A stretch of 64,000 nucleotides of DNA from Pseudohongiella sp. (GCA_030651695.1 JAUSCD010000029.1:434001-498000), one strand, 5' to 3'; positions 24,379 to 33,557 are shown, counted from the first letter of the stretch. Translations and numbers: made by a program. Notes: a model not told the origin generated them from the sequence alone.

Positions 24379-24540
24379 GGGCGTCAGGACGACTGCCTTG
24401 TTCACGGATGACACACACCCATCTGAGGACAGAGCCCTGAAAGCTCAAGTCCTGCCAGGGAGGGCAGGCGCCGGGCTGTCACTGCTTCCTGCTGGCCCGG
24501 TGACTTTTTCCGGGGGCAGTTTCTGCCCCCGTTTTTTTTT
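24379..24540 (+). ncRNA. Candidate CsrB/RsmY/RsmZ-type regulatory RNA
   Basis: No protein gene on the plus strand lies between the hsp20 and SDR genes, yet a strong intrinsic terminator is present: CGGGGGCAG, TTT, CTGCCCCCG (24511-24531) and nine T (24532-24540). Upstream, four stem-loops in a row carry GGA in the loop: AGGAC (24386-24390), CGGA (24405-24408), AGGA (24426-24429, stem TCTG/CAGA) and AGGGAG (24457-24462, perfect 6-bp stem CCTGCC/GGCAGG). A fifth stem is CCGGGC/GCCCGG (24471-24500). A -10-like TATAAA is at 24367-24372, predicting a start near 24379 and an RNA of about 160 nt. Loop-exposed (A)GGA motifs are the binding sites of CsrA/RsmA, and this size and architecture match RsmY/RsmZ. 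A GacA upstream box was not found. Function is inference. Confidence 0.72.
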
Positions 24541-24668
24541 GCGCTGCCATAAGGCTGCAAACAATAGCCTGGCATCAGAGCGCTGCTTGCACGTTCGATA
24601 AACTTCGCTGATAGTGGGCTACGGATCTGATACGATCCGAAACTCATTCAGAATTTCCCGGATATTTT

Positions 24669-25454
24669 ATGACCAGAACAGTGTTGATCACCGGAGCCTC
24701 CTCAGGTTTTGGCAAAGCCTGCGCGGAACGTTTTGCCGCTGCAGGTGACCGTTTGATATTGCTTGCACGACGAAAAGAGCGGCTGGAGAAACTAGCCCAA
24801 CAGCTTGGGGAAAACTGCGAAACCACTTTGATCGCTGTAGATATCACAGATGCAACTGCTCTCGAAAAAGCCCTCAGTTCGCTCGCCCCGCCATTTGATC
24901 AGCCCGACATTCTGATCAACAACGCGGGTCTGGCGCTGGGCCTGCTACCCGCGCCCGAGTCTGATATACAGGACTGGGAAACCATGATCAGCACCAACAA
25001 TCTTGCGCTGGTGCGCATGACGCGTCTTATCCTGCCGGGTATGTCAGAGCGCAACCGCGGGCACATCATTAACATCGGATCGACTGCAGGCAACTGGCCT
25101 TACCCGGGTGGAAATGTTTACGGCGCCACCAAGGCCTTTGTGCAGCAGTTCAGCCGCGGACTAAGGTCAGATGTGCTGGGGAAAAAAATCAAGGTCACCA
25201 ATATTGAACCGGGCCTGGCAGAAACAGAGTTTTCTCTGGTGCGCTTTAAACATGACAAAGAGCAGGCTGGTAAAGTTTATGAAGGCACGCAACCTCTGAC
25301 TGCGCAAGATGTAGCGGATGCCGTATTCTGGGTTTGTGCTACACCTGCGCATGTCAACATCAATTCGATAGAGATGATGCCGCTCTGCCAGGCATGGGGA
25401 CCATTCAAAATCGATCGCACTATGGAATTTGATCAGGCATCAGAAATAGATTGA
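24669..25454 (+). CDS. SDR-family NADP-dependent 3-hydroxy acid dehydrogenase (YdfG-like)
   Basis: 261 residues. Rossmann motif TGASSGFGKA at about 7-16, NNAG near 88-91, and the catalytic Tyr/Lys pair YGATK at about 151-155, with Ser in NIGSTAGNW. The pattern and length match YdfG-type enzymes, which oxidise serine, L-allo-threonine and 3-hydroxy acids with NADP. Cytoplasmic. ATG follows a weak site (GGATATTTT). It lies downstream of the terminator of the candidate small RNA, so it should have its own promoter in 24541-24668. The gene after it is 67 bases away on the same strand. Confidence 0.87.
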   Translation: MTRTVLITGASSGFGKACAERFAAAGDRLILLARRKERLEKLAQQLGENCETTLIAVDITDATALEKALSSLAPPFDQPDILINNAGLALGLLPAPESDIQDWETMISTNNLALVRMTRLILPGMSERNRGHIINIGSTAGNWPYPGGNVYGATKAFVQQFSRGLRSDVLGKKIKVTNIEPGLAETEFSLVRFKHDKEQAGKVYEGTQPLTAQDVADAVFWVCATPAHVNINSIEMMPLCQAWGPFKIDRTMEFDQASEID

Positions 25455-25521
25455 TAACGGTGATCTGGTGGCAACCTGAAACGTATCCACTATACCGTGT
25501 ACGAAATAATCAGGTGTTTCT

Positions 25522-26637
25522 TTGACGTCAAACAATTCTGTAGTGCTCCACTCCCAACGTGCCGGGGCCGCCATAAAGACCGCGTTTGTAGCCGACTCCC
25601 TGGCTATGCCTGTGCATTGGTACTACCGGAGGGCAGATATTGAAAACAACTTCCCAGGTGGAGTGCGTGATTTACAGGCGGCGCCCGATAGCCACCCCTC
25701 CTCTGTGATGTCATTGCACTCAACCCGCCAAGGGGGGCGCGCAAACAACTACAGTGCGGAGCCCGGCCGAGATGTAGTCGGCGATTTAATACTAAAAGGG
25801 CGTCGCCGTTTCTGGAACGTAAACAATATGCACTACCACCAAGGCATGGTGGCCGGTGATAACACGCTTAATGCTCATTGTGCGCGGGTTTTGATGCGGA
25901 CCATCAATAGCAATCAAGGTCAGTACAACAAACTGCTCTTTCTTGATGACTACATTGGTTTTATGACTGCAGATCCACCTGCGCATGCAGACACCTATGC
26001 GGAATCTTCGCATCGCGGTTTTTTCGCCAATCTCCAACGAGGTTTACCACCCCAGCGTTGCGCTGCCGTTACACACGACACCGCGTCAATTGGAGGTCTG
26101 GTCAGTATCGGCCCACTCGCCATTGCCCTGCTGAGGAACGGTCATACATTATCAAGTGCACAAAATCACTGTCGGGTACACATGTTCCTCAGCCACCCCG
26201 ATCCACACATGGCTTCGATCAGTGATAGCTATGTCAAACTGATTGACCGGTTGCTGACCAGAGAAGACGATCAGAACGTCATTACACTACTGGAAGAGAC
26301 AGCCGCCGAAAGCGCGGGATTCAGATTGCAGAACCTGCTCGACAAAAAGCTGGATGATTACGAAGTAGTAGGACTGCGTTACTCAACTGCTTGCTACATT
26401 GAGGGTGCCTGGCCCTCTGTGCTGTATCTGGCAGCAAAATATGCGTCCGATACCCGCGCAGGCTTAATAGCCAACACCAATGCGGGTGGTGACAACGTTC
26501 ACCGGGGCTTTGTACTCGGCATTTTGTACGGGCTGATAAGCGGTCAGACACAGGATGACTGGTTTCAGCGCCTGATCGCAAGCGAGGCTCTGGAACAAGA
26601 GATCAGTATCCTGGTGTCTGCCGGACATCAGAACTGA
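25522..26637 (+). CDS. ADP-ribosylglycohydrolase-like protein (divergent)
   Basis: 371 residues resembling the ARH/DraG fold: the N-terminal segment AGAAIKTAFVADSLAMPVHWYY corresponds to the GAxxGDALG metal motif, and a C-terminal segment TNAGGDNVHRGFVLGILYGL corresponds to the GGDxDTxA metal site. In canonical enzymes two Asp of the C-terminal motif bind Mg; here only one is evident, followed by Asn-Val-His, so activity may differ from removal of ADP-ribose. The start codon appears to be TTG (25522); a downstream GTG is possible. Converges on the cupin-like gene with a 4-base gap. Substrate unknown. Confidence 0.65.
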   Translation: MTSNNSVVLHSQRAGAAIKTAFVADSLAMPVHWYYRRADIENNFPGGVRDLQAAPDSHPSSVMSLHSTRQGGRANNYSAEPGRDVVGDLILKGRRRFWNVNNMHYHQGMVAGDNTLNAHCARVLMRTINSNQGQYNKLLFLDDYIGFMTADPPAHADTYAESSHRGFFANLQRGLPPQRCAAVTHDTASIGGLVSIGPLAIALLRNGHTLSSAQNHCRVHMFLSHPDPHMASISDSYVKLIDRLLTREDDQNVITLLEETAAESAGFRLQNLLDKKLDDYEVVGLRYSTACYIEGAWPSVLYLAAKYASDTRAGLIANTNAGGDNVHRGFVLGILYGLISGQTQDDWFQRLIASEALEQEISILVSAGHQN

Positions 26638-26641
26638 TCGC

Positions 26642-27334
26642 TCAACGCTTGCCTTCGTTGATAACCAGGGACACTGTTGCATCACTTCGGTTATGAATCT
26701 GGTAGCCAATACCCGCCTCTCTCCATGCCCAGTCGCCCATGGCTTTAAGCTCCTGCGTAATGCCATCAGCACGACTGACATGAACCAGCCCCTCACTGAC
26801 CTGCACAATGGCTACGGGATAGGTGTGTGTGGTGCGCGCACTGGACTCCCCGGGCGCCAGTTCGAGTCGATAGGACCTGAACCATTCATTCTCCAGTTGT
26901 GCAGTCATCGCCGGAACAGGCAGATCCGTCGCTACCAGTGCAATCGCCTCGCCATAGTTGGCCAATGCAATAATCCGGAAAAGCCCCGGCCCGGCGTTGT
27001 TGACCCGATGGGTGTACTGCTCAGTGACGTAGGATGTAACACTACTGACACGCCCGTTCAGAGTTCCTTCACCATTGCTGATGAACGTATACAGAATTGC
27101 AGCGTCATGGGTGTGCGGCAAAGTCGTATCACCGGGATTGATCTGCACATCCAGCAATCGCAGATTGCCATCGCGCAGCACGGTGCGATGCCGGGGTTCA
27201 TCCACAATATTCACTGTCCGCACCGGGTCAAACCCTTCGTTTCCAGTGGCCGCAGGCTGACCGCTCAATCCGGCAGAAACACACATTAAAACCAACATCA
27301 AGCCTGCAGAAATGGCGCTTTTCTGATTTTTCAT
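26642..27334 (-). CDS. Exported cupin-like protein of unknown function
   Basis: About 230 residues from ATG 27334, where a Sec signal peptide begins (MKNQKSAISAGLMLVLMCVSAGLSGQPA). The mature part contains two related beta-barrel halves: RNLRLLDVQINPGDTTLPHTHDAAILYTFISNGEG and WFRSYRLELAPGESSARTTHTYPVAIVQVSEG, both like the cupin pattern in which His residues bind a metal (PHTHD in the first half). It therefore looks like a bicupin, secreted to the periplasm. A frame open further upstream gives 28 extra residues, but the signal peptide fixes the start. Divergent from the secreted protease gene. Ligand or reaction not known. Confidence 0.65.
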   Translation of the reverse strand: MKNQKSAISAGLMLVLMCVSAGLSGQPAATGNEGFDPVRTVNIVDEPRHRTVLRDGNLRLLDVQINPGDTTLPHTHDAAILYTFISNGEGTLNGRVSSVTSYVTEQYTHRVNNAGPGLFRIIALANYGEAIALVATDLPVPAMTAQLENEWFRSYRLELAPGESSARTTHTYPVAIVQVSEGLVHVSRADGITQELKAMGDWAWREAGIGYQIHNRSDATVSLVINEGKR

Positions 27335-27521
27335 TGTCAGTATCCCGTTTGTTGTAATTGTCGGCAAACCGTTATAGCGAGAAACAAATGGTACCTCCCC
27401 CGTTCCGTGTCGCTGCAATCATAGGTAAGTCGTTTTATTATTTCACCTCAAGATTCAGATTTTCTTTTTGCGGGCACTGCCTGATAATGCCAGCATCTCA
27501 AACGGAACTGGAAAAAACAAC

Positions 27522-29192
27522 ATGCGCGCCATCCGCTCCAAGCCTGCATTGCTGCTTGTACTGACTCTGCTTGGCCCATTCTCTGTGATCCTGCCTCCCC
27601 CTGCCTCTCATGCACAAACACCCACTTACGACATAGATAGCATGTCGCGTGCTGCTGTGCAGGTTCGGGTGGATGACGGCACGGGTTCGGGTACGCTTGT
27701 CATTTTGGACGGCATACCCACAGTGTTTACCAATCGTCACGTTGTAGAAGGTTTTAATGAGGCGACTATCGCCGTTCTGACTGACGTCAATGAGCCTGCA
27801 GAACCCAGATTCATCGCCAGACTGATTGGTTTCTCTGAAGTTTACGATTTCGCGGTGTACACCATCACCAGCGACATGCAAGGCAATATTGTCAGGGCCA
27901 GCGACCTGCGTAACGGCAGATTTGGCATCACTGTACCGGATATAACTGTCCACGACGCCAATAACAAAGACAGCGATGTACGTCGCGGTGACGTGGTAGG
28001 CATTTTTGGTTACCCGGGTATTGGTGACGATGAACTGGTCTATACAACAGGCATCATTTCTTCCGTACAGTTTGGTGAGTATGAAGGGCAGCGTCTTCCA
28101 ATGTGGTATCGCACCACCGCTGAAATGTCTCCGGGCAATAGCGGGGGTATGGCACTGAATGCGCGCGGGGAGTTTATTGGCATACCAACCAGTGTCCGCA
28201 CTGAGTACGAGACAGGCGGCCGCCTGGGCAGCTTGCTGGCAGTACCATTCGTGATGGCCATTCTGGACGATGATGACGGCCTGGTAGCATCCTGGTCCGG
28301 AGCACGCAGCAACAGCGGTGAGCTGGACCTGTCCCAGGAACCGGGTTTTGGTTCCATCACGCTTGCATTCGAAGAGCTGCGCGAGCCCTACATCTCCGAA
28401 CTTATCTCTGGTGGCAGCGTGGATGTATCATATCTGGGCAGCGATTGTGTCGGTTATGCCGCCAGCAATCCTGATTTCCGGGTAAATCTCACATACAGTG
28501 CGAGTGAACTCGACATCATTTTTATAGCGGACGATCAGGTATCCGACACCACTCTGATAGTTAATGGTCCGGACGGACAGTGGCACTGCAACGATGACGG
28601 ATCAAGTGGCTCCTTTGATCCGATGCTCAATTTCTTCGATGCTGCTTCGGGTCAGTACGACATTTGGGTAGGCAGTTATACCAGCAGGGAGTCAGTATCA
28701 GGAACACTGAGTATCGTTGACGCAAGTCAGTTTGACGGCACTGTCTTACCTGAGATTGGCCAGGCCTCAGAGTTGGACTGGACACAAGACCCTTATTTTG
28801 GCTCTATAAATCTGAGAGCGGGTTTTGTACCTGATCCCCACAAGGTCGAAGTCACTGCTGGAGGCTCGGTGGATGTCGCCAACGGTACATATGGCAGCGA
28901 GTGCCGCGGCTATGCCTCGTCTGCACCCGATTTCCAGTTGAATTGGGATGGAGGCGGCAACAGACTGCAAGTCTACTTTGTGGCCGAAGATGGCTCAGAC
29001 GCAACACTGATTCTGAATACTCCTGACGCCAACTGGCTCTGCAACGATGATGCCCCGGGTACACTCAACCCGGGCATCACCATTAGTTCTCCCGGAAATG
29101 GTCGTTATGATGTCTGGGTTGGCGCCTATTCCCGGGGAGAGTATATCAGCGGGGATCTCTACATTACCGAGCTGACCACAGATGTGCCGTGA
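27522..29192 (+). CDS. Secreted trypsin-like serine protease with duplicated C-terminal domain
   Basis: About 556 residues. A signal peptide ends near SHAQT. The S1-type catalytic triad is visible: His in TNRHVVEG, Asp in VYDFAVYT, Ser in SPGNSGGMA, as in HtrA/DegP-like chymotrypsin-fold proteases, but no PDZ domain follows. Instead two homologous domains of about 130 residues occupy the C-terminus (about 265-400 and 410-555). Each starts LDxxQxPxFGSI, has GGSVDV, C-GYAxSxPDF, TLIxNxPDxxWxCNDD and YDxWVGxYxxxExxSG. Cysteine pairs suggest disulfides; the CNDD loops may bind calcium. Start ATG 27522 is preferred over an upstream alternative because the signal peptide begins there. Likely periplasmic or secreted; target unknown. 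Confidence 0.82.
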   Translation: MRAIRSKPALLLVLTLLGPFSVILPPPASHAQTPTYDIDSMSRAAVQVRVDDGTGSGTLVILDGIPTVFTNRHVVEGFNEATIAVLTDVNEPAEPRFIARLIGFSEVYDFAVYTITSDMQGNIVRASDLRNGRFGITVPDITVHDANNKDSDVRRGDVVGIFGYPGIGDDELVYTTGIISSVQFGEYEGQRLPMWYRTTAEMSPGNSGGMALNARGEFIGIPTSVRTEYETGGRLGSLLAVPFVMAILDDDDGLVASWSGARSNSGELDLSQEPGFGSITLAFEELREPYISELISGGSVDVSYLGSDCVGYAASNPDFRVNLTYSASELDIIFIADDQVSDTTLIVNGPDGQWHCNDDGSSGSFDPMLNFFDAASGQYDIWVGSYTSRESVSGTLSIVDASQFDGTVLPEIGQASELDWTQDPYFGSINLRAGFVPDPHKVEVTAGGSVDVANGTYGSECRGYASSAPDFQLNWDGGGNRLQVYFVAEDGSDATLILNTPDANWLCNDDAPGTLNPGITISSPGNGRYDVWVGAYSRGEYISGDLYITELTTDVP

Positions 29193-29225
29193 GGTTCAGT
29201 GTCAGCAGCTGCTCTCATCCTGTTC

Positions 29226-30407
29226 TCACAGGGTTACAGAAATTTTACTGATGACGGTCAAGGCTTTCTGAATCGCTTTGTCCGTATTCTCGTCACGCGC
29301 CAGTGCAACACCCAGACGACGCTCGCCATTAACTTCAGGTTTACCGAATAAACGAATATCAGTATCTGGCTCGGCTAATGCTGCATGCAGATTACCGTAT
29401 TGCATGTTCGTTGAATGCCCTGCTGCCAATAATACTGCAGATGCTGATGGTCCGAGTTGCCGGATCACCGGGATGGGCAAACCCAGAATGGCGCGGGCAT
29501 GCAGGGCAAATTCGGAAAGATTCTGAGAAATCAGTGTGACCAGGCCCGTATCATGAGGGCGCGGGGATACTTCGCTGAAATATACCTTGTCGCCTTTTAC
29601 AAAAAGCTCTACGCCAAATATTCCGTGACCGCCAAGAGATTCAGTCACTGCTGCTGCAATCCGTTGTGATTCAGCCAGAGCGACGTCAGACATCTGCTGT
29701 GGTTGCCAGGATTCGCGGTAATCGCCCCTTTCCTGCCGGTGCCCGATAGGTGAGCAGAAACTGGTGCCATCGCGGTGACGAACAGTCAACAGGGTAATTT
29801 CATAATCAAAATCTATAAAACCTTCAACAATCACCTTACCTTTGCCAGACCGGCCACCGGACTGCGCGTGATCCCATGCCATGATGATATCGCTTTCGGT
29901 TTTAACTGTGCTCTGGCCTTTGCCTGAAGAGGACATAATGGGTTTGACCACACACGGCAAACCAACTGCCTTGATAGCTGCCAGGTAGCCTTCGCGGGTC
30001 TCCGCAAATTGGTAAGGAGAAGTAGACAGTCCCAGCTCTTCTGCCGCCAGACGACGGATGCCTTCACGGTTCATGGTCAGCTGTGCAGCTCTGGCAGTCG
30101 GGATTACATGCCAACCTTCAGATTCCAGGGCGACCAGCTCATCGGTGGCAATAGCTTCAATTTCCGGCACAATCAGGGCTGGCTTTTCGTTTTCAACAAG
30201 CGCACGCAGCGCAACTGCGTCCAACATATTGATGACATGACTGCGATGCGCCACCTGCATAGCCGGCGCATTGGCATATCGATCGACTGCAATCACTTCA
30301 CACCCAAGGCGCATCAACTCAATCACCACTTCTTTGCCGAGTTCTCCGCTGCCCAGAAACATGACGCGGGTAGCGCCCGGTGATAACGGAGTACCGATAG
30401 TGCTCAT
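29226..30407 (-). CDS. purT: Formate-dependent phosphoribosylglycinamide formyltransferase
   Basis: 393 residues, ATP-grasp enzyme that makes formyl-GAR from GAR, formate and ATP in purine synthesis, cytoplasmic. It aligns almost end to end with E. coli Pur[107 protein letters not shown] and RLFGKPE. ATG 30407 gives the family's usual length; an upstream in-frame start would add 16 unrelated residues. The next minus-strand gene upstream (methyltransferase) ends 84 bases away. Confidence 0.97.
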   Translation of the reverse strand: MSTIGTPLSPGATRVMFLGSGELGKEVVIELMRLGCEVIAVDRYANAPAMQVAHRSHVINMLDAVALRALVENEKPALIVPEIEAIATDELVALESEGWHVIPTARAAQLTMNREGIRRLAAEELGLSTSPYQFAETREGYLAAIKAVGLPCVVKPIMSSSGKGQSTVKTESDIIMAWDHAQSGGRSGKGKVIVEGFIDFDYEITLLTVRHRDGTSFCSPIGHRQERGDYRESWQPQQMSDVALAESQRIAAAVTESLGGHGIFGVELFVKGDKVYFSEVSPRPHDTGLVTLISQNLSEFALHARAILGLPIPVIRQLGPSASAVLLAAGHSTNMQYGNLHAALAEPDTDIRLFGKPEVNGERRLGVALARDENTDKAIQKALTVISKISVTL

Positions 30408-30491
30408 AAGTGTGTCCGATCTGAATGGGTGACTGAAGCGGGCGATTGCAAACAAGTCCAGACTCTAGCGGATATTCCCACCGGCGGCAAT

Positions 30492-31265
30492 TCAGAGTGG
30501 TTTGCCCGCTACCACAATGATATTAAAACTCTCCCCGGCCCAGGCTTGCAGCCGACTGTAATCATGCTCAAGCAAGGTCACTTCAAATCCGGTTTCCTGC
30601 AGCCACTGCTTCAGACCATGAATACTGATGGCCGTCATTGTATGTTTGTCCTGCCATACACGTTTCTCTGATGACTGCGCTGAATCAGCTTTAACTTGCT
30701 GGTTGATAGACAGATGCAGATGCATCGCCTCACCTGCCCCGCAATAGGTCCATCCAGAGGTAAAACTCATTATTGAGTGTTCTGTCTCCACACGGGTACT
30801 GACAAAATGCCGGCTGTTTATGCCGGTAATGTCCACCGTGTTAAAGATGAAAACACCCCCGGGCTTGAGCGCGTCAAATGTCCGCTTCAAAGTCAGCTTC
30901 AGCGAGGAAACCGGATGGCTGTAGTGGATTGAATACAAAAAACAACTGATCAGATCGTAATGGCATGACGCTTCCAGCGCTGACATATCACTCAAAATAA
31001 ACTCAGCGTTCGGGCAACGCCTGACCGCCTGCGCAAGCATGTCTGCACTGTTGTCCAGACCTGTCGCCACAAAGCCGTATGACTGCATTGGCAATATGTG
31101 CGCGCCAGTGCCACACGCAAGGTCCAGATAATGATGTCCACCTGAGTTTGCAAAACAGTCATAAGCCCGTTTGGCAAAGGCACATTGAGCGGCGTAATCC
31201 ACCTCAGCGCAGAACAAGTCATAGTAGCCGGAAAGATCGGCGTATAAATTTCCGGATTGGATCAT
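30492..31265 (-). CDS. Class I SAM-dependent methyltransferase
   Basis: About 257 residues. The SAM-binding motif I reads YLDLACGTGAHILPM, followed by GLDNSADMLAQAVRRCPNAEFILSDMSAL, SCFLYSIHYS and the post-motif KPGGVFIFNTVD. The N-terminus NLYADLSGYYDLF is typical of small-molecule methyltransferases. Start ATG 31265 removes an unconvincing 27-residue extension, though no strong ribosome site precedes either. Substrate unknown; the neighbours (PurT and amine dehydrogenase operon) do not settle it. Confidence 0.82.
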   Translation of the reverse strand: MIQSGNLYADLSGYYDLFCAEVDYAAQCAFAKRAYDCFANSGGHHYLDLACGTGAHILPMQSYGFVATGLDNSADMLAQAVRRCPNAEFILSDMSALEASCHYDLISCFLYSIHYSHPVSSLKLTLKRTFDALKPGGVFIFNTVDITGINSRHFVSTRVETEHSIMSFTSGWTYCGAGEAMHLHLSINQQVKADSAQSSEKRVWQDKHTMTAISIHGLKQWLQETGFEVTLLEHDYSRLQAWAGESFNIIVVAGKPL

Positions 31266-31365
31266 TGGTACGGACTTTAATCGCGAGAAATGAGGCGCGT
31301 AGTTTGAAGAGTTAACCAGATGCGTGCAAGCAGTCTGTATATACACCCTACGAAGTGTTCAACTC

Positions 31366-32529
31366 TCAGGGCAGCAGATGCTCGTAGCGCTGGTCAGTGA
31401 GCATTCTCAGAAATGCTTCGATGGCATCCATATGGCGGGTGGACAAGGGAACCCCGGCATTCAGTTTCACCATGTCGCGATGGCCGTCGACCTCCGGCTC
31501 ACCCCAAGGTTCATTGGTTTCCGGATTGACCTGGGAGGTTCCACCGCTTGTATTGAATTTGTTGTAGAACAACAACACCGTGCGCAGTTCCCTGAAGATA
31601 CCATTGTGCATATATGGCGAAGTGACCGCCACGTTGCGCAAGCCTGGCACTTTAAAGCGGCCCTGCTGCATAAAACCGGGGTCTACATAATCAACTCCCT
31701 TATCGTTGGACTCGCGCAACTGTCTATTCACAGGTAAACCGATGTTCTCATAGCGGTAATTTGAAAACGTTTCGCCAGCACTGTTAGGCAATGAATTCAG
31801 TTGGTGGCAATGACTGCAGTTGGCAAAACCATTGTTAAAGAAAAGCCCCATGCCTATCGATTCCTGCAACGTGGGTTGAATTTCACCACGCAGGTAACGG
31901 TCATATCGGGAATCGAATGTAGAGAACAAATCTGTGCGCTGGAAAGCAACTATTGCGCTTGCAAATGCCGCGTCCAAAATATCAGGCTTGTCAAAAACAT
32001 CGTCGGAAAAAAGACGGCTGAAAGCCTGTTGATAAAATTCTTTCTCCATCAATCTGATTCTGAGCGCAGACGTGTCAGGTAAGGCCATTTCCGCTGGGTT
32101 ATATAAGGGTGAGCTGGCCTGCTGCTGCAGATTGTCAGCACGGCCATCCCAGAATTGACCGCCTGCATGTATACCGGGTTCGATTTCCTGCAACGATGGG
32201 GCATACGCCGCATAAGTCAGGCTGGGTGCATTGCGGTCACCCAGCGACTTCCCGTCTGCTCCTAATGAGGCAGCAGCCGAAACCCGGTTGGGGCGAGTAT
32301 CAGTAAATGCGCGCGCAGGATCATGACAGCTGGCGCATGACTGCGTTCGGTTAATTGATAGATCCGTATCAAAAAAAAGCCGCTGTCCCAGTTGGACCAG
32401 AGACTCAGCCAGAACGTGATCAGCACTTGCGGAATCTCTCGCCCATGGGTCGGCGGTTGCTGTCATCAGTGGCGCAAGCACACAAATCGTCATCAACAAT
32501 TTGTGTGCCTGACGTGACACTGATCTCAT
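31366..32529 (-). CDS. MauG-like di-haem cytochrome c peroxidase-family protein
   Basis: About 387 residues with a signal peptide (MRSVSRQAHKLLMTICVLAPL...TATA). Two haem motifs: CASCH (about 65-69) and CSHCH (about 238-242), spaced as in bacterial cytochrome c peroxidase and MauG. Also typical: GRFKVPGLRNVAVTSPYMHNG. MauG uses a bis-Fe(IV) state to finish the TTQ cofactor on the amine dehydrogenase small subunit by oxidising two tryptophans; position as last gene of the operon with that subunit makes this role very likely here. The frame is open to ATG 32568, overlapping the cytochrome gene; ATG 32529 gives the cleaner signal peptide. Confidence 0.85.
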   Translation of the reverse strand: MRSVSRQAHKLLMTICVLAPLMTATADPWARDSASADHVLAESLVQLGQRLFFDTDLSINRTQSCASCHDPARAFTDTRPNRVSAAASLGADGKSLGDRNAPSLTYAAYAPSLQEIEPGIHAGGQFWDGRADNLQQQASSPLYNPAEMALPDTSALRIRLMEKEFYQQAFSRLFSDDVFDKPDILDAAFASAIVAFQRTDLFSTFDSRYDRYLRGEIQPTLQESIGMGLFFNNGFANCSHCHQLNSLPNSAGETFSNYRYENIGLPVNRQLRESNDKGVDYVDPGFMQQGRFKVPGLRNVAVTSPYMHNGIFRELRTVLLFYNKFNTSGGTSQVNPETNEPWGEPEVDGHRDMVKLNAGVPLSTRHMDAIEAFLRMLTDQRYEHLLP

Positions 32530-32536
32530 CACACTG

Positions 32537-32995
32537 CTAATCCAGACTGTTGCCTGCACTCGAGTCATTCGCCTGCGCTCTGTGCGCGGTGAGTTGATCG
32601 CGCAGTTTTTGTGGATCAGCGAGAATTTCCTGTTGGTACCCTACAATCTCCGCTGCTGAATAAGGTTTCAGGTTCGCCCCTTCCGGAGCAAACCGGCTCA
32701 GAATCAAATTCAGAACCTGAGTCAGCTGCTCGTCGGTCATCGGCGATTGTACAACACCGGGCACTCTCGCCATGTATGCCCTGCCTTGCGTAAAACTTGC
32801 AAAGTAAGGCATGTCAACACGCAGATCTGGCACATGTGGCGGCATTCCAGATCCGTCTTCGATGTGACATCCCCCACAGTGCAGCAGGTAATTATATTCT
32901 GCTCCTTGCGCCAGTGTGGCTGCTGACGCCATCAACGCAGCAGCAGACACGCCAGCAAACAAGAAAGACTTAACGCATGCTGTTGCTGTCGCCAT
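32537..32995 (-). CDS. Mono-haem cytochrome c of amine dehydrogenase operon
   Basis: About 152 residues with a signal peptide (FLFAGVSAAALMASAATLAQG). One haem motif CGGCH is near residue 40 of the precursor, right after LLH, and the downstream MTDEQLTQVLNLILSRFAP helix is typical of class I c-type cytochromes. It should accept electrons from the TTQ dehydrogenase or support MauG. The gene overlaps the small-subunit gene by about 26 bases (start ATG 32995; a TTG two codons earlier is possible), so expression is coupled. Confidence 0.85.
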   Translation of the reverse strand: MATATACVKSFLFAGVSAAALMASAATLAQGAEYNYLLHCGGCHIEDGSGMPPHVPDLRVDMPYFASFTQGRAYMARVPGVVQSPMTDEQLTQVLNLILSRFAPEGANLKPYSAAEIVGYQQEILADPQKLRDQLTAHRAQANDSSAGNSLD

Positions 32996-33557
32996 GACCA
33001 ATCACCAGTGCCAGTGTGCAATGATACGCGTGGCTGGTTGATCCAAAACACCACAGAATGCTGTTCGATTTGGACGGGAAGTAAACCGGCTTGTCGCCCT
33101 CACTTCGTGAACAACCACAACTGCCACAACTGCTCTTGCCACAACAATCGTTGTAGGAAATCAGATAGTCACGACCGTCGGCAGGGTTGTGGCAGGTGCC
33201 GACCCAGGCTACTGTGGCGGTCTGCGATCCTGCAGGACACTGGGTATTGGAACCACCACAACAGGTACAGAGGGTTCCGCTCATACCACAATAGCGCCAG
33301 TACTCACATTGCTGCGGATCGCCCATTTCTACGATGTCTGCGACACCATTCACCTGCTGGCGCGGAGTGACATTTTGTGCATTGGCTTCACGTAGCACAG
33401 GCAACACCGGGAATGCTCCCATACCCGCCATAAACACTCCCAGCTTGCCCAAAAACGAACGTCGCGAAGTGTGGCCCGCCAGAAAACGAATGGCGCCTGT
33501 AGTTCTGGCATCAAGATCCTTTAAAAGCTGCTGGATCAATTGTTCTCTGTCGCTCAT
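32970..33557 (-). CDS. aauA: TTQ amine dehydrogenase small (light) subunit
   Basis: 195 residues; carries the tryptophan tryptophylquinone cofactor. The two cofactor tryptophans are W118 in ATVAWVGTC and W169 in ILWCFGS. The subunit is very cysteine-rich (14 Cys after residue 80, in CEYWRYC, LCTCCGG, DCCG, SCGSCGC, YHC), matching its disulfide-knotted fold. A long leader includes SRRSFLGKLG (31-40), a twin-arginine signal. Residues such as DKPVYFP...SILWCFG and SQTATVAWV look closer to aromatic amine dehydrogenase than to methylamine dehydrogenase, hence the tentative symbol. The start overlaps the MauD-like gene stop by 4 bases. Confidence 0.93.
   Translation of the reverse strand: MSDREQLIQQLLKDLDARTTGAIRFLAGHTSRRSFLGKLGVFMAGMGAFPVLPVLREANAQNVTPRQQVNGVADIVEMGDPQQCEYWRYCGMSGTLCTCCGGSNTQCPAGSQTATVAWVGTCHNPADGRDYLISYNDCCGKSSCGSCGCSRSEGDKPVYFPSKSNSILWCFGSTSHAYHCTLALVIGHGDSNSMR

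Noticed and set aside
24379-24540. 6S RNA, SRP RNA or tmRNA at this site
   Set aside because: None of their conserved sequences are present; the repeated GGA loops point to the CsrB/Rsm class.
24377-24601. 74-residue reading frame over the small RNA region
   Set aside because: Low-quality protein, no ribosome site, crosses the intrinsic terminator; the RNA structure explains the region better.
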